17,080 bases of DNA from Scleroderma bovista (GCA_037178675.1 JAYMGJ010000123.1:1-17080), one strand, 5' to 3'; positions 1 through 9,102 are shown, numbered from the stretch's first letter. Made by a program: numbers and translations. The notes: generated by a model not told the origin, from the sequence alone.

Positions 1-310
1 GCCGTTGCCATTGCCATCTGTCTCTGTGGCAGCGCTGGCTGCACAGGCTGTCATTGTCACCATCTGTCCCTGTGGCAGCACTGGCCACCCTGGAACGTTG
101 TCGTTTATTGTTGTCGTTGTCGTTGCGTCGTCATTGGTAGTGGGGTCATTGTTGTGTTGTTGTTGTTGTTGTCGCACTTTGGTGGTGGTTGGCGTTGGCA
201 GCGTTGGCCTCATCATCTAATGGTGGTGGGGTTATTATTGCGCTGGTAATGGTGTCGTCACATTGGTGATGGTTGGCGCTGGTGACGTTGGTGGACGGCC
301 AAGTGGCCAG
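1..310. repeat. GT-rich low-complexity / minisatellite tract
   Basis: The tract is built from short degenerate units such as GTTGTCGTT, TTGTTGTTG and GGTGGTTGGCG. It also holds a 26-bp unit repeated at about 14-39 and 60-85 (period 46, two mismatches). Open frames here read as runs of Val, Cys or Thr, which simple repeats give automatically, so I call no gene. Confidence 0.75.
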
Positions 311-621
311 ATAGGCTTCTCGTGCATGCGTCAATGCTGGGATTGAGATACAAGGACTCACCTATATCGGTTGGACCATCCACACATCCGCAAAGCGTCC
401 CTATGGAATCGTCAGCAACACAGAAGACTTACAAATGTCAGCGCTTCAGCGTTCAGCATAGTTGGCTGTGTGTGATTGTTTATGTAAGACACTGTACCAA
501 GCCGCAGCATCGCAGCCACATGGGTGTTTGCGGGTGTTTGTGGGGTCAGTGGGTTCCAAGATTGCAACCCCCACCCGTACCCGTGACCCGTCATGGGTCA
601 CCAAACCCTTATCCTTCACTA
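311..621. other. no recognisable gene
   Basis: I see no domain, plausible exon series or RNA gene on either strand. The stretch ends at the left copy of a 112-bp direct repeat. An open frame on the plus strand (322-711) has no recognisable composition or motif and runs into the repeat. Confidence 0.5.
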
Positions 622-733
622 GCCCACATCCTGCATAGCATTCATAGCACATCATCATTGTCCGTAGTAGTTCTTTCTATCTATCCCTTGCCTTCGGCCT
701 CACTCCTCTGAGCTCCTACAACCAGCAAAGATT
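622..733 (+). repeat. 112-bp direct repeat, left copy
   Basis: Starts GCCCACATCCTGCATAGC and ends CCAGCAAAGATT. It recurs at 1086-1197 with a single A/G difference, 464 bp downstream. The sequence is pyrimidine-rich (CTTTCTATCTATCCCTTGCC). Near-identity implies a recent duplication. Neither side shows clear target duplications or a primer-binding site, so a small LTR-type element is possible but not supported. Confidence 0.9.
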
Positions 734-1085
734 GGCATTCTAGTACGTAAGGAGGCATGAGTGTAGGGATAGAATATGGTCTTCGTGGGAGGAGCCGGAG
801 CGGGCATCGTCTCTCTTTCTCAACGCCCGTCATCACCCCGGCTGCTCATAAGTCCTGCGCTACTCAGCGCTCGTTTTTCGCCCCCCCACCACTCCCTAGA
901 AGCAGACAGCACCTCCTCTCACCCCACTGACTGTCTGCTTTCCTCGCTACAGTCTCGCTCCAGTTGCCGTGGACTGCCGGTTCACCTGGTCACTCACTTT
1001 CAGTGCAAGGGGCCCCGCCCGCCCCCACAGCTGACCTCGCCCATCCAGGACCCAGCCTTGCGGCCGGAAGGCGCTGCGTGCCCTT
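734..1085. other. spacer between the 112-bp direct repeats
   Basis: This 352-bp GC-rich spacer has C- and CT-rich runs and no convincing gene. An open frame from 776 to 1102 is Pro/Ser/His-rich and continues into the repeat. It has no motif I recognise. Confidence 0.5.
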
Positions 1086-1197
1086 GCCCACATCCTGCAT
1101 AGCATTCATAGCACATCATCATTGTCCGTAGTAGTTCTTTCTATCTATCCCTTGCCTTCGGCCTCACTCCTCTGAGCTCCTACGACCAGCAAAGATT
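1086..1197 (+). repeat. 112-bp direct repeat, right copy
   Basis: Copy of 622-733 with one mismatch (CTACGACC here, CTACAACC on the left). It ends 12 bp before the proposed start codon of the spliced gene at 1210, so it lies where that gene's promoter or 5' leader would be. Confidence 0.9.
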
Positions 1198-1209
1198 CTG
1201 ATTTCGGTA

Positions 1210-1905
1210 ATGTATCAGGTGAGTGGACAGGCTTTGATGTTGATGTAAGCAGATTCCTTTTTGTGCACACACTTACTATCTCATTGGTCACTGTTTATAC
1301 AGGGAACAGACGATCCCAACCGTGACTGGCGGGGTCTCATCATACCCCATTGTCCAAGTAAGCAACATAGCTGTGAGCTACTCGTGGATGGAGTCTCCAT
1401 GGAGTTCTCATACGCACCCAATGACATAAAGGTAAGTACACATACCTTCGATACACTGAAAATTTGAGTCTTAGTATGAAAATAGCTGGGGGACTATGGT
1501 CACTTAACGGATTCGGGATATTTCTGCTGTGAAGGAAACCTCTTTATTGACCTCAAGTCACTTCGTTCAAGGGTGACCATCACTCCGATGCAGCACAAAA
1601 TATCTGAAAGGGGTGGGCACCAGAGAGAGAGCGGCGTTGTGATGGCATACCACTATCCTGATGGTTTTACCGAATTATACAAACCACTTGGCCTGTCGCT
1701 TCCAAGTAACAATGATTTCAAATCATTGTTGGCTTCCTTCTCTACTCGACTCACCAACAGATATCTTGTTGCGTGGGTCATACAATGTCCCCCTGACCCT
1801 CGCCTGCAAGACTCAAGCATCAAAACACATTGGTGCAATATTGCAAAGCCATTTGTTTGGCACAGAAATGAAGACGCTGGTTCTGTGGTTGGAAGAGCAA
1901 GGTGA
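1210..1905 (+). CDS. putative three-exon gene of unknown function
   Basis: I do not recognise the product. Three exons join in one open frame: 1210-1218 (Met-Tyr-Gln), 1303-1431 (43 codons) and 1486-1905. The introns are 1219-1302 (GTGAGT...TACAG) and 1432-1485 (GTAAGT...AATAG), 84 and 54 bp, both typical of basidiomycetes. The predicted protein is about 185 residues. Its middle reads YAPNDIKLGDYGHL, then DSGYFCCEGNLFIDL. This loosely resembles uncharacterised mushroom proteins with a GDxG(Y/H)I...EGNI(Y/F) pattern, but that is memory rather than a search result. A different first exon, with donor at 1249, is possible but has a stop codon close upstream. The 3' end is uncertain: the frame stops at 1905 right at a GTGAAA sequence that could be another donor. 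I cannot tell whether it is a live gene or a relic. Confidence 0.45.
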
Positions 1906-2556
1906 AACGCAGGGTGACCAAACGAGAGTTGGTGGGGTGATGAAGTGCCATTTTTCTGTCCCATGTTTAGTGGATTTGGCTGTCCATCTACGTATTCTTG
2001 CACATATATCATATCTACCGCGGATGCGCATGCTACCCACAACACTCGACCACTCTTTTTGTCGCCCATTTCACATTCATACGTGAATAATTTGAGATCA
2101 TTATCAAGTTCACTTTACTTCTGCTGTATGACGCTCTCGTTTTCTTCGCTACCCAGGTAGGGTCCACCATCAGCAACGTACAGACAATGATTGTTCCTTA
2201 TGTCACCAATCCACTTGTCCTCGTCCTACAGTCATATCTGGGTTTGGCAATCGCCGTAGTGGTGGGTGATGCCAGCACAGGGACGGTATGGGCGGGTGAG
2301 CTTGTCAGACCTCTAACAATCGTAGTTGCACGCGAGACTTTGAGTGCTAGAACAGAGATCAATTCGTCATCAAATCGAAACAACATACAATGGTACCTAG
2401 AACAGAGAAGCACGACGTTAGGGAAGAGAAAGGGAAAGAGGAGTCAGCAGATACATATGACGAATACATATTTGATATTAACTATGCAGCATGCACGGAC
2501 CCAAGAAAATGGAAACTCGTAACATTACCCCCGTCTCAAGAATCACGTCTCGCAAT
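1906..2556. other. no clear gene; possible 3' LTR of the gypsy element
   Basis: On the minus strand, shortly after the gypsy pol stop codon, comes a purine run GAGACGGGGG (2528-2537), then TAA and TGTTACGAG. That order, polypurine tract followed by a TG start, is what precedes a 3' LTR. An LTR could therefore begin at 2524 and run leftward. The other LTR is absent, so its far end cannot be fixed. Plus-strand open frames at 1945-2160 and 2187-2522 show no motif I know. Confidence 0.35.
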
Positions 2557-2990
2557 TCAAGGTTGTTGTTCCAGGGCGTCAAACCATTCTTCTTCTGCAT
2601 GGATATTATTGCGTTGATGTTCGTCGCGTTCGAATGTGCCATCTTCCCAATTGAACAGATGATGGGGAATTGGATTCAGGGCTGTGAAGTTTTCAAGACA
2701 ACGAAAACGAAGCTTTATGGTGGGCATGGGACGAGGGGATGCAGGGTGAAGACGATGAAAATCCGCAACAGCCTCCTTCACATGATTGAGCTCGGCGGTC
2801 GTCTTCCATTCTCGTTCCTCACAAGGAAAACCCTTCCATTGAACAAGGTACTCAAGATGGCCCCGTCGTAGACGAGAATCCAATATCTCTTCAATCTCTT
2901 GCTCTTCTATCCCTGCAACGAGATCTGGAGGTCGAGGTGGAGGTCGAACCTGCGAAGGAAATTGGGGTGGAGAATATGGTGTGAGGACGC
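2557..2990 (-). pseudogene. Ty3/gypsy pol, C-terminal chromodomain part
   Basis: This is the end of the polyprotein that begins at 6998. It reads from VLTPYSPP into a linker and then a chromodomain: EQEIEEILDSRLRRGHLEYL, VQWKGF, then EREWKTTAEL, with the usual aromatic residues. About 70 more residues follow to the stop at 2557. Chromodomains at the end of integrase help direct chromovirus integration to heterochromatin. The segment has no start of its own; it is separated from integrase by LTR copy 1 (2991-5079). Removing that copy and one 4-bp duplicate (GCGT) rejoins FNE to CVLTPYSPP in frame, so the two parts were one gene. Confidence 0.88.
2987..2990 (-). repeat. target-site duplication of LTR copy 1 (pol 3' side)
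   Basis: Minus strand GCGT, immediately after the terminal CACA of copy 1. Its partner at 5080-5083 reads GCAT. The single difference is a CpG-to-CpA transition. Collapsing the pair restores the pol reading frame. Confidence 0.65.
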
Positions 2991-3524
2991 TGTGAGTCAA
3001 AGTGTGGATTTGGGTCGGAGTAATAACCCAAACACAACACCAACAAAGGACTACGAAAATGTGCGAGTGGTGGTTTACCTCCATGGTGTCCAGAGAGGAT
3101 ATGCTGAGGAGGGGGAAAGGGGATTTACACCAACAGGGTGATGCAGACAGTGATGCAGGATACTCCTGGGGTACAGGAGTAATAGAAGATGAAGGGGATA
3201 GGGGTCTGGACTCTTCCTAAAGCCTAGGAAGTGTCAAAGCGGGGATTGGGTTGATTGGGACTGAAACAGTGATACTACACCTAGAGGTTGGTGCAGCAAA
3301 GGGGCAAGGGGGCTCCTGACGTCCAGAAGCACTGAGAGATGAAGGATTGACTGGCTAGACTCCGCTTGAGCCTAGAGAAACACTTGGACTTGAATAGACT
3401 GAATAAACTTGAGATATCAGAGCCTTTAGACCTTCACTGAAGCCTACAAGACTCAAAGAACTGAGGGGATACTGACTGAGAGAGTCTGAGAGAGGAATAA
3501 TTTCGTGCAATTTGGGTCTTTTCA

Positions 3525-3550
3525 CTGGGCTGAGCCCAGGGGTTTAAATA
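3525..3550 (-). promoter_or_regulatory. TATA box and 15-nt hairpin, LTR copy 1
   Basis: On the minus strand, TATTTAAA (3543-3550) is followed 11 nt from its first base by CTGGGCTCAGCCCAG (3525-3539), a 7-bp inverted repeat around one base. The order and spacing match copies 2 and 3. Confidence 0.6.
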
Positions 3551-4163
3551 CATGGGGGGGCACAGCATTAAAGTACAAAAAGAGAGGGGAGTAAGCAGAA
3601 TTTGTCAAGGATTGGTAAGGGATTGGTAAGAGCTTTGTAAGGGGTTTGTAAGCGATCAGTAAGCAAGGGATAAGCAGGAATGAGTAAGCATAGGAAGCAT
3701 GAATAAGCTGCTGAGTAAAGGAATGAGTAAGCTGCATGACAAGATTGATTGGTAAGGGAGTGAGTCATCAGCTGAGTAATATACCAAAAATGTGAAAGGG
3801 ATAGAGTAATACTGATGACAAGAGAGCATCAGTAAGCAAGGGATGAGTCACTGCACAGCAGAAGGAGTCATTGATGCACAGCCTAAGAAGTTTGATGGGG
3901 GGCTGTGTACCATCAGGAATTTGATGGGACAACAATGGGGAAGATCTGAGATTAATAGGGGGATTGATCCGAGACAAAACAGCCACAAGAAGGGTACCAG
4001 GGGTCCAGAGGTCTTTTTGGGGGGTCAGCATACACTAAGGTATAGTGCATGTGTTCTAGCGCCGCTGAAGCGCAACCATGGGCTCCCTTGACGAGCTCTC
4101 TTCTGGGAAAGAATGAGAGAGGGTTCTTCTTCCTAATAGCACTATAAAGTGGGGGCATTACTG

Positions 4164-4556
4164 TCATGGTGCTGGGGGACGTTGTCTGAAAGTAGGGAAG
4201 CAGATAGAGTACTGAATTTGACGCATCCAGGGAAGCGAGACAAACAACAGAGGAAGATGGACATGGCAAGTATCTGGGAGGAAGGGACCATAGGCTGAGG
4301 GCTCAGGGGACACAGAGACGACCAGAGAAGACTTCTCAAGCTTGACAATAGACCTAAGATGACCAAAGTACGTCCTTGACGCAGGACTGACGAGGAGAAC
4401 ACGCTGACCAAGAATGAGAGGGACTGAGGGAGCAGGCTGGGAAGATATGTGCCAGGCAGTGCACGGGAACTCTGGGAGAGGCTGTCCTAAGAGCAGGACA
4501 TAGTGGAGATCTGCAGCAATAGTGGAGAAATGATCCAGAGAAAATACAGATTCCAT
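4164..4556 (-). CDS. LTR-internal small ORF, copy 1 (130 aa, unknown)
   Basis: Starts MESVFSLDHFS and ends RRRPPAP-like (RQRPPAP here). It has the same start, length and frame as copy 2's ORF, with only about six to ten residue differences and no frame break. Several changes are CpG transitions (Arg to Gln, Arg to Cys, Arg to Gln near the C-terminus). The central part, GQRVLLVSPASRTYFG followed by alternating hydrophobic residues, suggests a small beta-barrel of the KOW/SH3 kind, but that is only inference. See copies 2 and 3 for the evidence that it is or was coding. Confidence 0.5.
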   Translation of the reverse strand: MESVFSLDHFSTIAADLHYVLLLGQPLPEFPCTAWHISSQPAPSVPLILGQRVLLVSPASRTYFGHLRSIVKLEKSSLVVSVSPEPSAYGPFLPDTCHVHLPLLFVSLPWMRQIQYSICFPTFRQRPPAP

Positions 4557-5079
4557 AGTGAGCGATGAAGCGAATGTCTGGATTGCGGGGGGAATATCTC
4601 CGTGGGAAATGAACAGATTTGCGTCGGAACTTGACAGGCAGATAGACCACGTTCTAGGCTCCCTGACGGTATAGTCACGTGCCTGATAGCTTCAGAAACG
4701 ATGGAGCTATTCAAAATATCAGGATGCCGGCACTGGGCGCCTAAAAATGACATTTGGGTGCTAAAAATCATTTCTTCTCTTTCTCCTTCGTTTCTCCATC
4801 AATTCTTCAGCTTCTTTGATTGTTCTGGTATGGGAGTTGGACTGCAGACATGTGCATTCCTTTCTCATACCACAATTGACGTTATTCCTTCAGTTTCTTG
4901 GCGGTTCTCATGCGATAGATGACTGTCTGCATTGGCATTCATCTCTCGCATCAGGATAGTCTTCTTGTGCGATAGATGGATACGATGAGGGTCCGTCGTG
5001 CTTATCCTTCGCATAAGGATCATTCAATATAGGTGTTATCTTCCATGTTCACTGTACCAAACCTGTTTGGTGCGTGACA

Positions 5080-5083
5080 ATGC
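5080..5083 (-). repeat. target-site duplication of LTR copy 1 (integrase side)
   Basis: Minus strand GCAT, directly before TGTCACGC. Partner of 2987-2990 (GCGT). Confidence 0.65.
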
Positions 5084-6998
5084 ATTCGTTGAAAATTGGA
5101 TAGATAGATCTCCAAGTCTTAGGTAGTTGGAGTTTGTAGGCTGACTCGCCATGCTTGCTAAGGATAACAAAGGGACCGTACCATTTGTCGTCGAATTTCT
5201 TAGTTGGATGGTCGGATTTGATATGGGTTGCCTCCAACCAGACTTGGTCACCAACTTTATAGTCTTGCGATGGGGAATGTCGACGATCATGCACCCTTTT
5301 CATGTCCGATGCTGCTTTTCGTAATGCTGCCTCAGCTTCGGACCATATCCCTCGCATCCGATCCGCAAAGTCCTTGGCTGCCTCAACCCATCCCTCGCGA
5401 CGTGGACTTTTCCCTTTCCAGGGATGGAATCCATAATTAAGGTAAAACAGAGAATGGTGGGTGGATGTCTGAGCTTTGTTGTTATATGCAAACTCGGCCA
5501 AAGAAACCCACTCAGCCCAATCATTTTGATGGTAGTTGGTAAAAACACGGAGGTAGTGTTCTACCTCTTGATTGAGCCGCTCTGTTTGACCATCCCTCTG
5601 GGGGTGATAAGCTGTGCTGGGGTTGCCAGTAATCCTGAGAAGAGAATAAAGCTCTTTCATAAATGCAGAGATGAAGTTAGGCCCTCAATCACTGATGATT
5701 TTGCGAGGTAATCCATGGCTACAAAAGATGTGATCTCAGAGAACATGGGCAACACCTGATGAGGTTATTTCCAGGTGGGAAGGGATTACCTTAATCATCT
5801 TCGAAAAGTGGTCAACAATGACAAGGATGGCATTTTGGCCAGCAGACTCTGGGAGAGGGCCTATTAGATCAAGGGAGATAACCTCCCAAGGATGTGTCGG
5901 AATGTCATGAGGATGCAAAGGTGCTGCCAAAGGGGTATGACGAGGCTTGGTGCGCTGACAAACCTCGCATCCCTTGACATACCTTCGGACATCACGCATA
6001 ACACTGGGCCACCAGTAGTTTCGTGTAACGAGTTCGTGAGTTCGGTACTGACCCAGATGACCTGCAAGAGGAGAATCATGGTGTTCTCGGATAACACTTT
6101 CTTGCAAATGTCGATCTATTGGCACATAAATCCTTCCCTTCCAAGTTACAACCCCATTTTCGTCCGCCCAGTCAGGTTCATTGGATGCAAGACTGCGTTG
6201 AACTTTTTGTTCTCGATTGGCAGAGCACTGACGAATACGATCGAGAAATGAACAGTCCTCCAATGAGAGTTCAAGCCGACGGAAAACTTCAGGTTGCAAA
6301 AGGGTAATGTCTTCATTATCATTCTCTCCATTCTCATGGCCAGGGCGACGAGAAAGTATGTCAGCTTTCAGATGGGTGTGACCAGGACAATGATGAAGGG
6401 TGAAATGATAACTGGCAAGTTCAGTGACCCAACGGGCCTGGTGACGATTGAGTTTTTGTGGTTTATGGAAATATTTGAGGTTTTGGTGGTCAGTCCAAAT
6501 TTCAAATGGGATTGCAGTTCCCATGAGAAGATGGCACCATTCCACAAGGGAAGTCATGATCGCGAGAAGCTCATGATCATAGATCTGGTAATTCCGTTCT
6601 GTAGGTGAGAGAGATTTGGACAGAAACACCAATAGGCCGCCAGGTGCCAGAATGACACTGGGAAAGGACAGCTCTGAGTGCATGACCTGAGCTATCCGCT
6701 TCAAGATGATAGGGGCCATCGTCAGTAGGGATAGCAAGGACAGGGGCAGAAGTGACTTGAGTTTTAAGTTGTTCGAAGGTCGACTGATGTTCGTGAGTCC
6801 ACAACCAGTCCATTTTGCCTGTGAGGGCAGATAAAGGTTTAGCAATGGTCGCAAAATCACGAATAAAACACTGATAGAAGTTAATGAAACCTAAGAATGA
6901 CTGAAGGTCATGTTTACAGGTAGGTGTTGGCCAATCAAGGATCCCACGGGTTTTAACAGGATCCATGCGAACTTGATTTTGCGAAATGATGAGACCGA
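5080..6998 (-). pseudogene. Ty3/gypsy pol: RT thumb region, RNase H, integrase
   Basis: The gene reads leftward from 6998. First comes the end of reverse transcriptase (NQVRMDPVKTRGILDWPTP, DLQSFLGFINFYQCFI). RNase H follows, with its acidic residues in EADSSG, YDHELLAI, WTDHQNLKYF and LKADILSRR. Then integrase: an HHCC finger (HHDSPLAGHLG ... KGCEVCQRTK), a catalytic D in SLDLIGPLP, a second D in RKIISD, E in DGQTERLNQ exactly 35 residues later, and a GPF motif (DKWYGPFVIL). It is broken three ways: a +1 frameshift near 6628 in RNase H, and in-frame TGA codons at 5736-5738 and 5685-5687, both where CGA (Arg) is expected. Gag, protease and the RT palm are missing because copy 2 truncates the gene at 6998. 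The gene continues in frame at 2990 beyond copy 1. It is dead, but its catalytic residues are still readable. Confidence 0.93.
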
Positions 6999-7009
6999 TG
7001 TCACGCACC

Positions 7010-7175
7010 AAACAGGTTTGGTACAGTGAACATGGAAGATAACGCCTATATCGAATGATCCTTATGCGAAGGATAAGCACGACGGACCCTCATCGTAGCC
7101 ATCTATCGCACAAGACAACTATCCTGATGCGAGAGATGAATGCCAATGCAGACAGTCATCTATCGCACGAGAACC
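7010..7175 (+). repeat. U3-like dyad and repeated motifs at the LTR left end
   Basis: Close to the left terminus is the dyad ACCAAAC-AG-GTTTGGT. Beyond it two motifs recur: ATCTATCGCAC (twice, near 7110 and 7160), and the near-palindrome ATCCTTATGCGAAGGAT with the related TATCCTGATGCGAGAG. Copy 1 has the same set and copy 3 has diverged versions. Clustered repeated dyads at the start of an LTR usually act as transcription-factor sites; that role is inferred. Confidence 0.5.
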
Positions 7176-7530
7176 GCCAAGAAGCAGAAGAAACTGAAGG
7201 AATAACGTCAATTGTGGTATGAGAAAGGAATGCACACGTCTGCAGTCCAACTCCCATACCAGAACGATCAAAGAAGCCGAAGAATTGATGGAGAAACGAA
7301 GGAGAAAGAGAAGAAATGATTTTTAGCGCCCAAATGTCATTTTTAGGCGCCCAGTGCCGGCATTCCGATATTTTGAATAGCTCTGTCGTTTCTGAAGCTA
7401 TCAGGCACGTGACTATACCATCAGAGAGCCTAGAACGTGGTCTATCTGCCTGTCAAGTTCCGACGCAAATCCGTTCATTTCCCACGGAGATATTCCCCCC
7501 GCAATCCAGACGTTCGCTTCATCGCTCACT

Positions 7531-7923
7531 ATGGAGTCCGTATTTTCTCTGGATCATTTCTCCGCTATTGCTGCAGATCTCCACTATGTCCTGCTCTTAG
7601 GACAGCCTCTCCCAGAGTTCCCGTGCACTGCCTGGCACATATCTTCCCAGCCTGCTCCCTCAGTCCCTCTCGTTCTCGGTCAGCGCGTTCTCCTCGTCAG
7701 TCCTGCGTCAAGGACGTACTTTGGTCATCTTAGGTCTATTGTCAAGCTTGAGAAGTCTTCTCTGGTCGTCTCTGTGTCCCCTGAGCCCTCAGCCTATGGT
7801 CCCTTCCTCCCAGATACTTGCCATGTCCATCTTCCTCTGTCGTTCGTCTCGCTTCCCTGGATGCGTCGAATTCAATACTCTATCCGCTTCCCTACTTTCA
7901 GACGACGTCCCCCAGCACCATGA
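7531..7923 (+). CDS. LTR-internal small ORF, copy 2 (130 aa, unknown)
   Basis: The ATG is in good context (ACTATGG), about 120 bp downstream of a CACGTG E-box. I do not recognise the protein. It has no signal peptide or clear membrane segment. Residues 48-105 run VLGQRVLLVSPASRTYFG, then strands ending in LPLSFVSLPW, a spacing that suggests a small beta-barrel (KOW/SH3-like, inference). I aligned it by hand with copy 3's ORF (11586-11975). Over 114 codons there is no indel, about 24 codons differ silently and about 22 change the residue, many conservatively (V/I, D/E, R/K, L/I). Neutral change would give roughly three replacements per silent change, so this looks like past purifying selection. 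It could be an LTR-encoded accessory protein or the end of a captured host gene. Confidence 0.6.
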   Translation: MESVFSLDHFSAIAADLHYVLLLGQPLPEFPCTAWHISSQPAPSVPLVLGQRVLLVSPASRTYFGHLRSIVKLEKSSLVVSVSPEPSAYGPFLPDTCHVHLPLSFVSLPWMRRIQYSIRFPTFRRRPPAP

Positions 7924-8537
7924 CAGTTATTTCCCCCACTTTATAGTGCTATTAGGAAGAAGAACCCTCTCTCGTTCTTTCCAAGAAGAGAGCTCGTCAA
8001 GGGAGCCCATGGTTGCGCTTCAGCGGCGCTAGAACACATGCACTATACCTTAGTGTATGCTGACCCCCCAAAAAGACCTCTGGACCCCTGGTACCCTTCT
8101 TGTGGCTGTTTTGTCTCGGATCAATCCCCCTATTAATCCCAGATCTTCCCCATTGTTGTCCCATCAAATTCCTGATGGTACACAGCCCCCCATCAAACTT
8201 CTTAGGCTGTGCATCAATGACTCCTTCTGCTGTGCAGTGACTCATCCCTTGCTTACTGATGCTCTCTTGTCATCAGTATTACTCTATCCCTTTCGCATTT
8301 TTGGTATATTACTCAGCTGATGACTCACTCCCTTACCAATCAATCTTGTCATGCAGCTTACTCATTCCTTTACTCAGCAGCTTATTCATGCTTCCTATGC
8401 TTACTCATTCCTGCTTATCCCTTGCTTACTGATCGCTTACAAACCCCTTACAAAGCTCTTACCAATCCCTTACCAATCCTTGACAAATTCTGCTTACTCC
8501 CTTCTCTTTTTGTACTTTAATGCTGTGCCCCCCCATG

Positions 8538-8563
8538 TATTTAAACCCCTGGGCTCAGCCCAG
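8538..8563 (+). promoter_or_regulatory. TATA box and 15-nt hairpin, LTR copy 2
   Basis: TATTTAAA (8538-8545) is followed at 8549-8563 by CTGGGCTCAGCCCAG, a perfect 7-bp inverted repeat with a one-base centre. Together they mark the likely core promoter at the U3/R boundary. Confidence 0.6.
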
Positions 8564-9102
8564 TGAAAAAAAAGACCCAATTGCACGAAATTATCCCTCT
8601 CTCAGACTCTCTCAGTCAGTATCCCCTCAGCTCTTTGAGTCTTGTAGGCTTCAGTGAAAGTCTAAAGGCTCAATATTGTCAAGTTTATCCAAGTTATTCA
8701 AGATCTATTCTTTATACTAGGCTCAAGCGGAGTCTAGGCTTCATACCAGTCAATCTTCCTCGCCTCTGGACATCAGAGGCATCCCTGCCCCTTTGCTGCA
8801 CCAATCTCTAGGTGTAGTATCGCTGTTTCAGTCTCAGTCTACCCAATCCCCGCTTTGACACTTCCTAGGCTTTAGGAAGAGTCCAGACCCCTATCCCCTT
8901 CGTCTTCTATTACTCCTGTACCCCAGGAGTATCCTGCATCATCGTCTGCATCACCCTGTTGGTGTAGATCCCCTTCCCCCCTCCTCAGCACATCCTCTCT
9001 GGACACCGCGGAGGTAAACCACCACTCGCACTTTTTCGTAGTCCTTTGTTGGTGTTGTGTTTGGGTTATTACTCCGACCCAAATACACACTTTGACTCAC
9101 AG

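Larger units (their letters stand above)
2991..5079 (-). mobile_element. LTR-like element copy 1 (likely solo LTR, 2089 bp)
   Basis: Read on the minus strand it begins TGTCACGCACC at 5079 and ends TTTGACTCACA at 2991. It matches copy 2 (6999-9102) almost throughout and copy 3 (10964-13306) more distantly. It sits inside a gypsy integrase gene, flanked by GCAT/GCGT. Internal landmarks in order are a terminal dyad CCAAACnnGTTTGG, U3-like repeats of ATCTATCGCAC, an ORF of 130 codons, arrays of CTTACCAATC, a TATA box, a hairpin and a U5-like tail. TG...CA ends, target duplications, and no primer-binding site or gag/pol next to it favour a solo LTR. A non-autonomous element with these ends is an alternative. 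Two kilobases is unusually long for a fungal LTR. Several differences from copy 2 are CpG decay (for example CACACG here CACATG), and there is a 9-bp deletion near 4891-4893. Confidence 0.8.
6999..9102 (+). mobile_element. LTR-like element copy 2 (2104 bp), junction copy
   Basis: Begins TGTCACGCACC at 6999 and ends TTTGACTCACA at 9102. It is the same subfamily as copy 1 in the opposite orientation, so the two form a 2.1-kb inverted repeat around a 1.9-kb gypsy segment. The flanks are CCGA on the left and GCGG on the right, so there is no target duplication. The left flank is gypsy pol (minus) and the right flank is Crypton coding sequence (plus). This is what an exchange between two LTRs in different locations would leave. 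The internal layout matches copy 1: terminal dyad, U3 repeats, E-box CACGTG (7406-7411), ORF (7531-7923), CTTACCAATC array, TATA and hairpin (8538-8563), and U5-like tail. No primer-binding site follows the right end. Confidence 0.82.

Noticed and set aside
5..711. Open reading frames in the first 700 bp
   Set aside because: They follow GTT/GTG-type repeats or lack any motif, splice context or normal protein composition.
3843..4091. Open frame mirrored in copies 1 and 2 (3843-4091 +, 7997-8245 -)
   Set aside because: It recurs only because the two LTR copies are near-identical. It has no counterpart in diverged copy 3 and no recognisable composition.
5080..6998. Inversion of the gypsy segment by recombination between the inverted LTR copies
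   Set aside because: The pol frame runs correctly across copy 1 in its present orientation with a matching duplication, so the segment is not flipped relative to the chromodomain part.
7316..7600. Longer upstream frame in LTR copies (starts near the GCGCCC block)
   Set aside because: In copy 3 the equivalent frame stops early (11523) and differences show no codon-position bias, unlike the ORF starting at MES.
2991..9102. Copies 1 and 2 as the two LTRs of the gypsy element between them
   Set aside because: They are in opposite orientation, and copy 1 interrupts that element's coding frame with a target duplication, so they are later insertions of another family.
9046..9102. Crypton coding sequence extending left into the LTR end
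   Set aside because: The frame is open by chance for 19 codons, but the same DNA is the conserved end of copy 1, so the true Crypton sequence begins at 9103.
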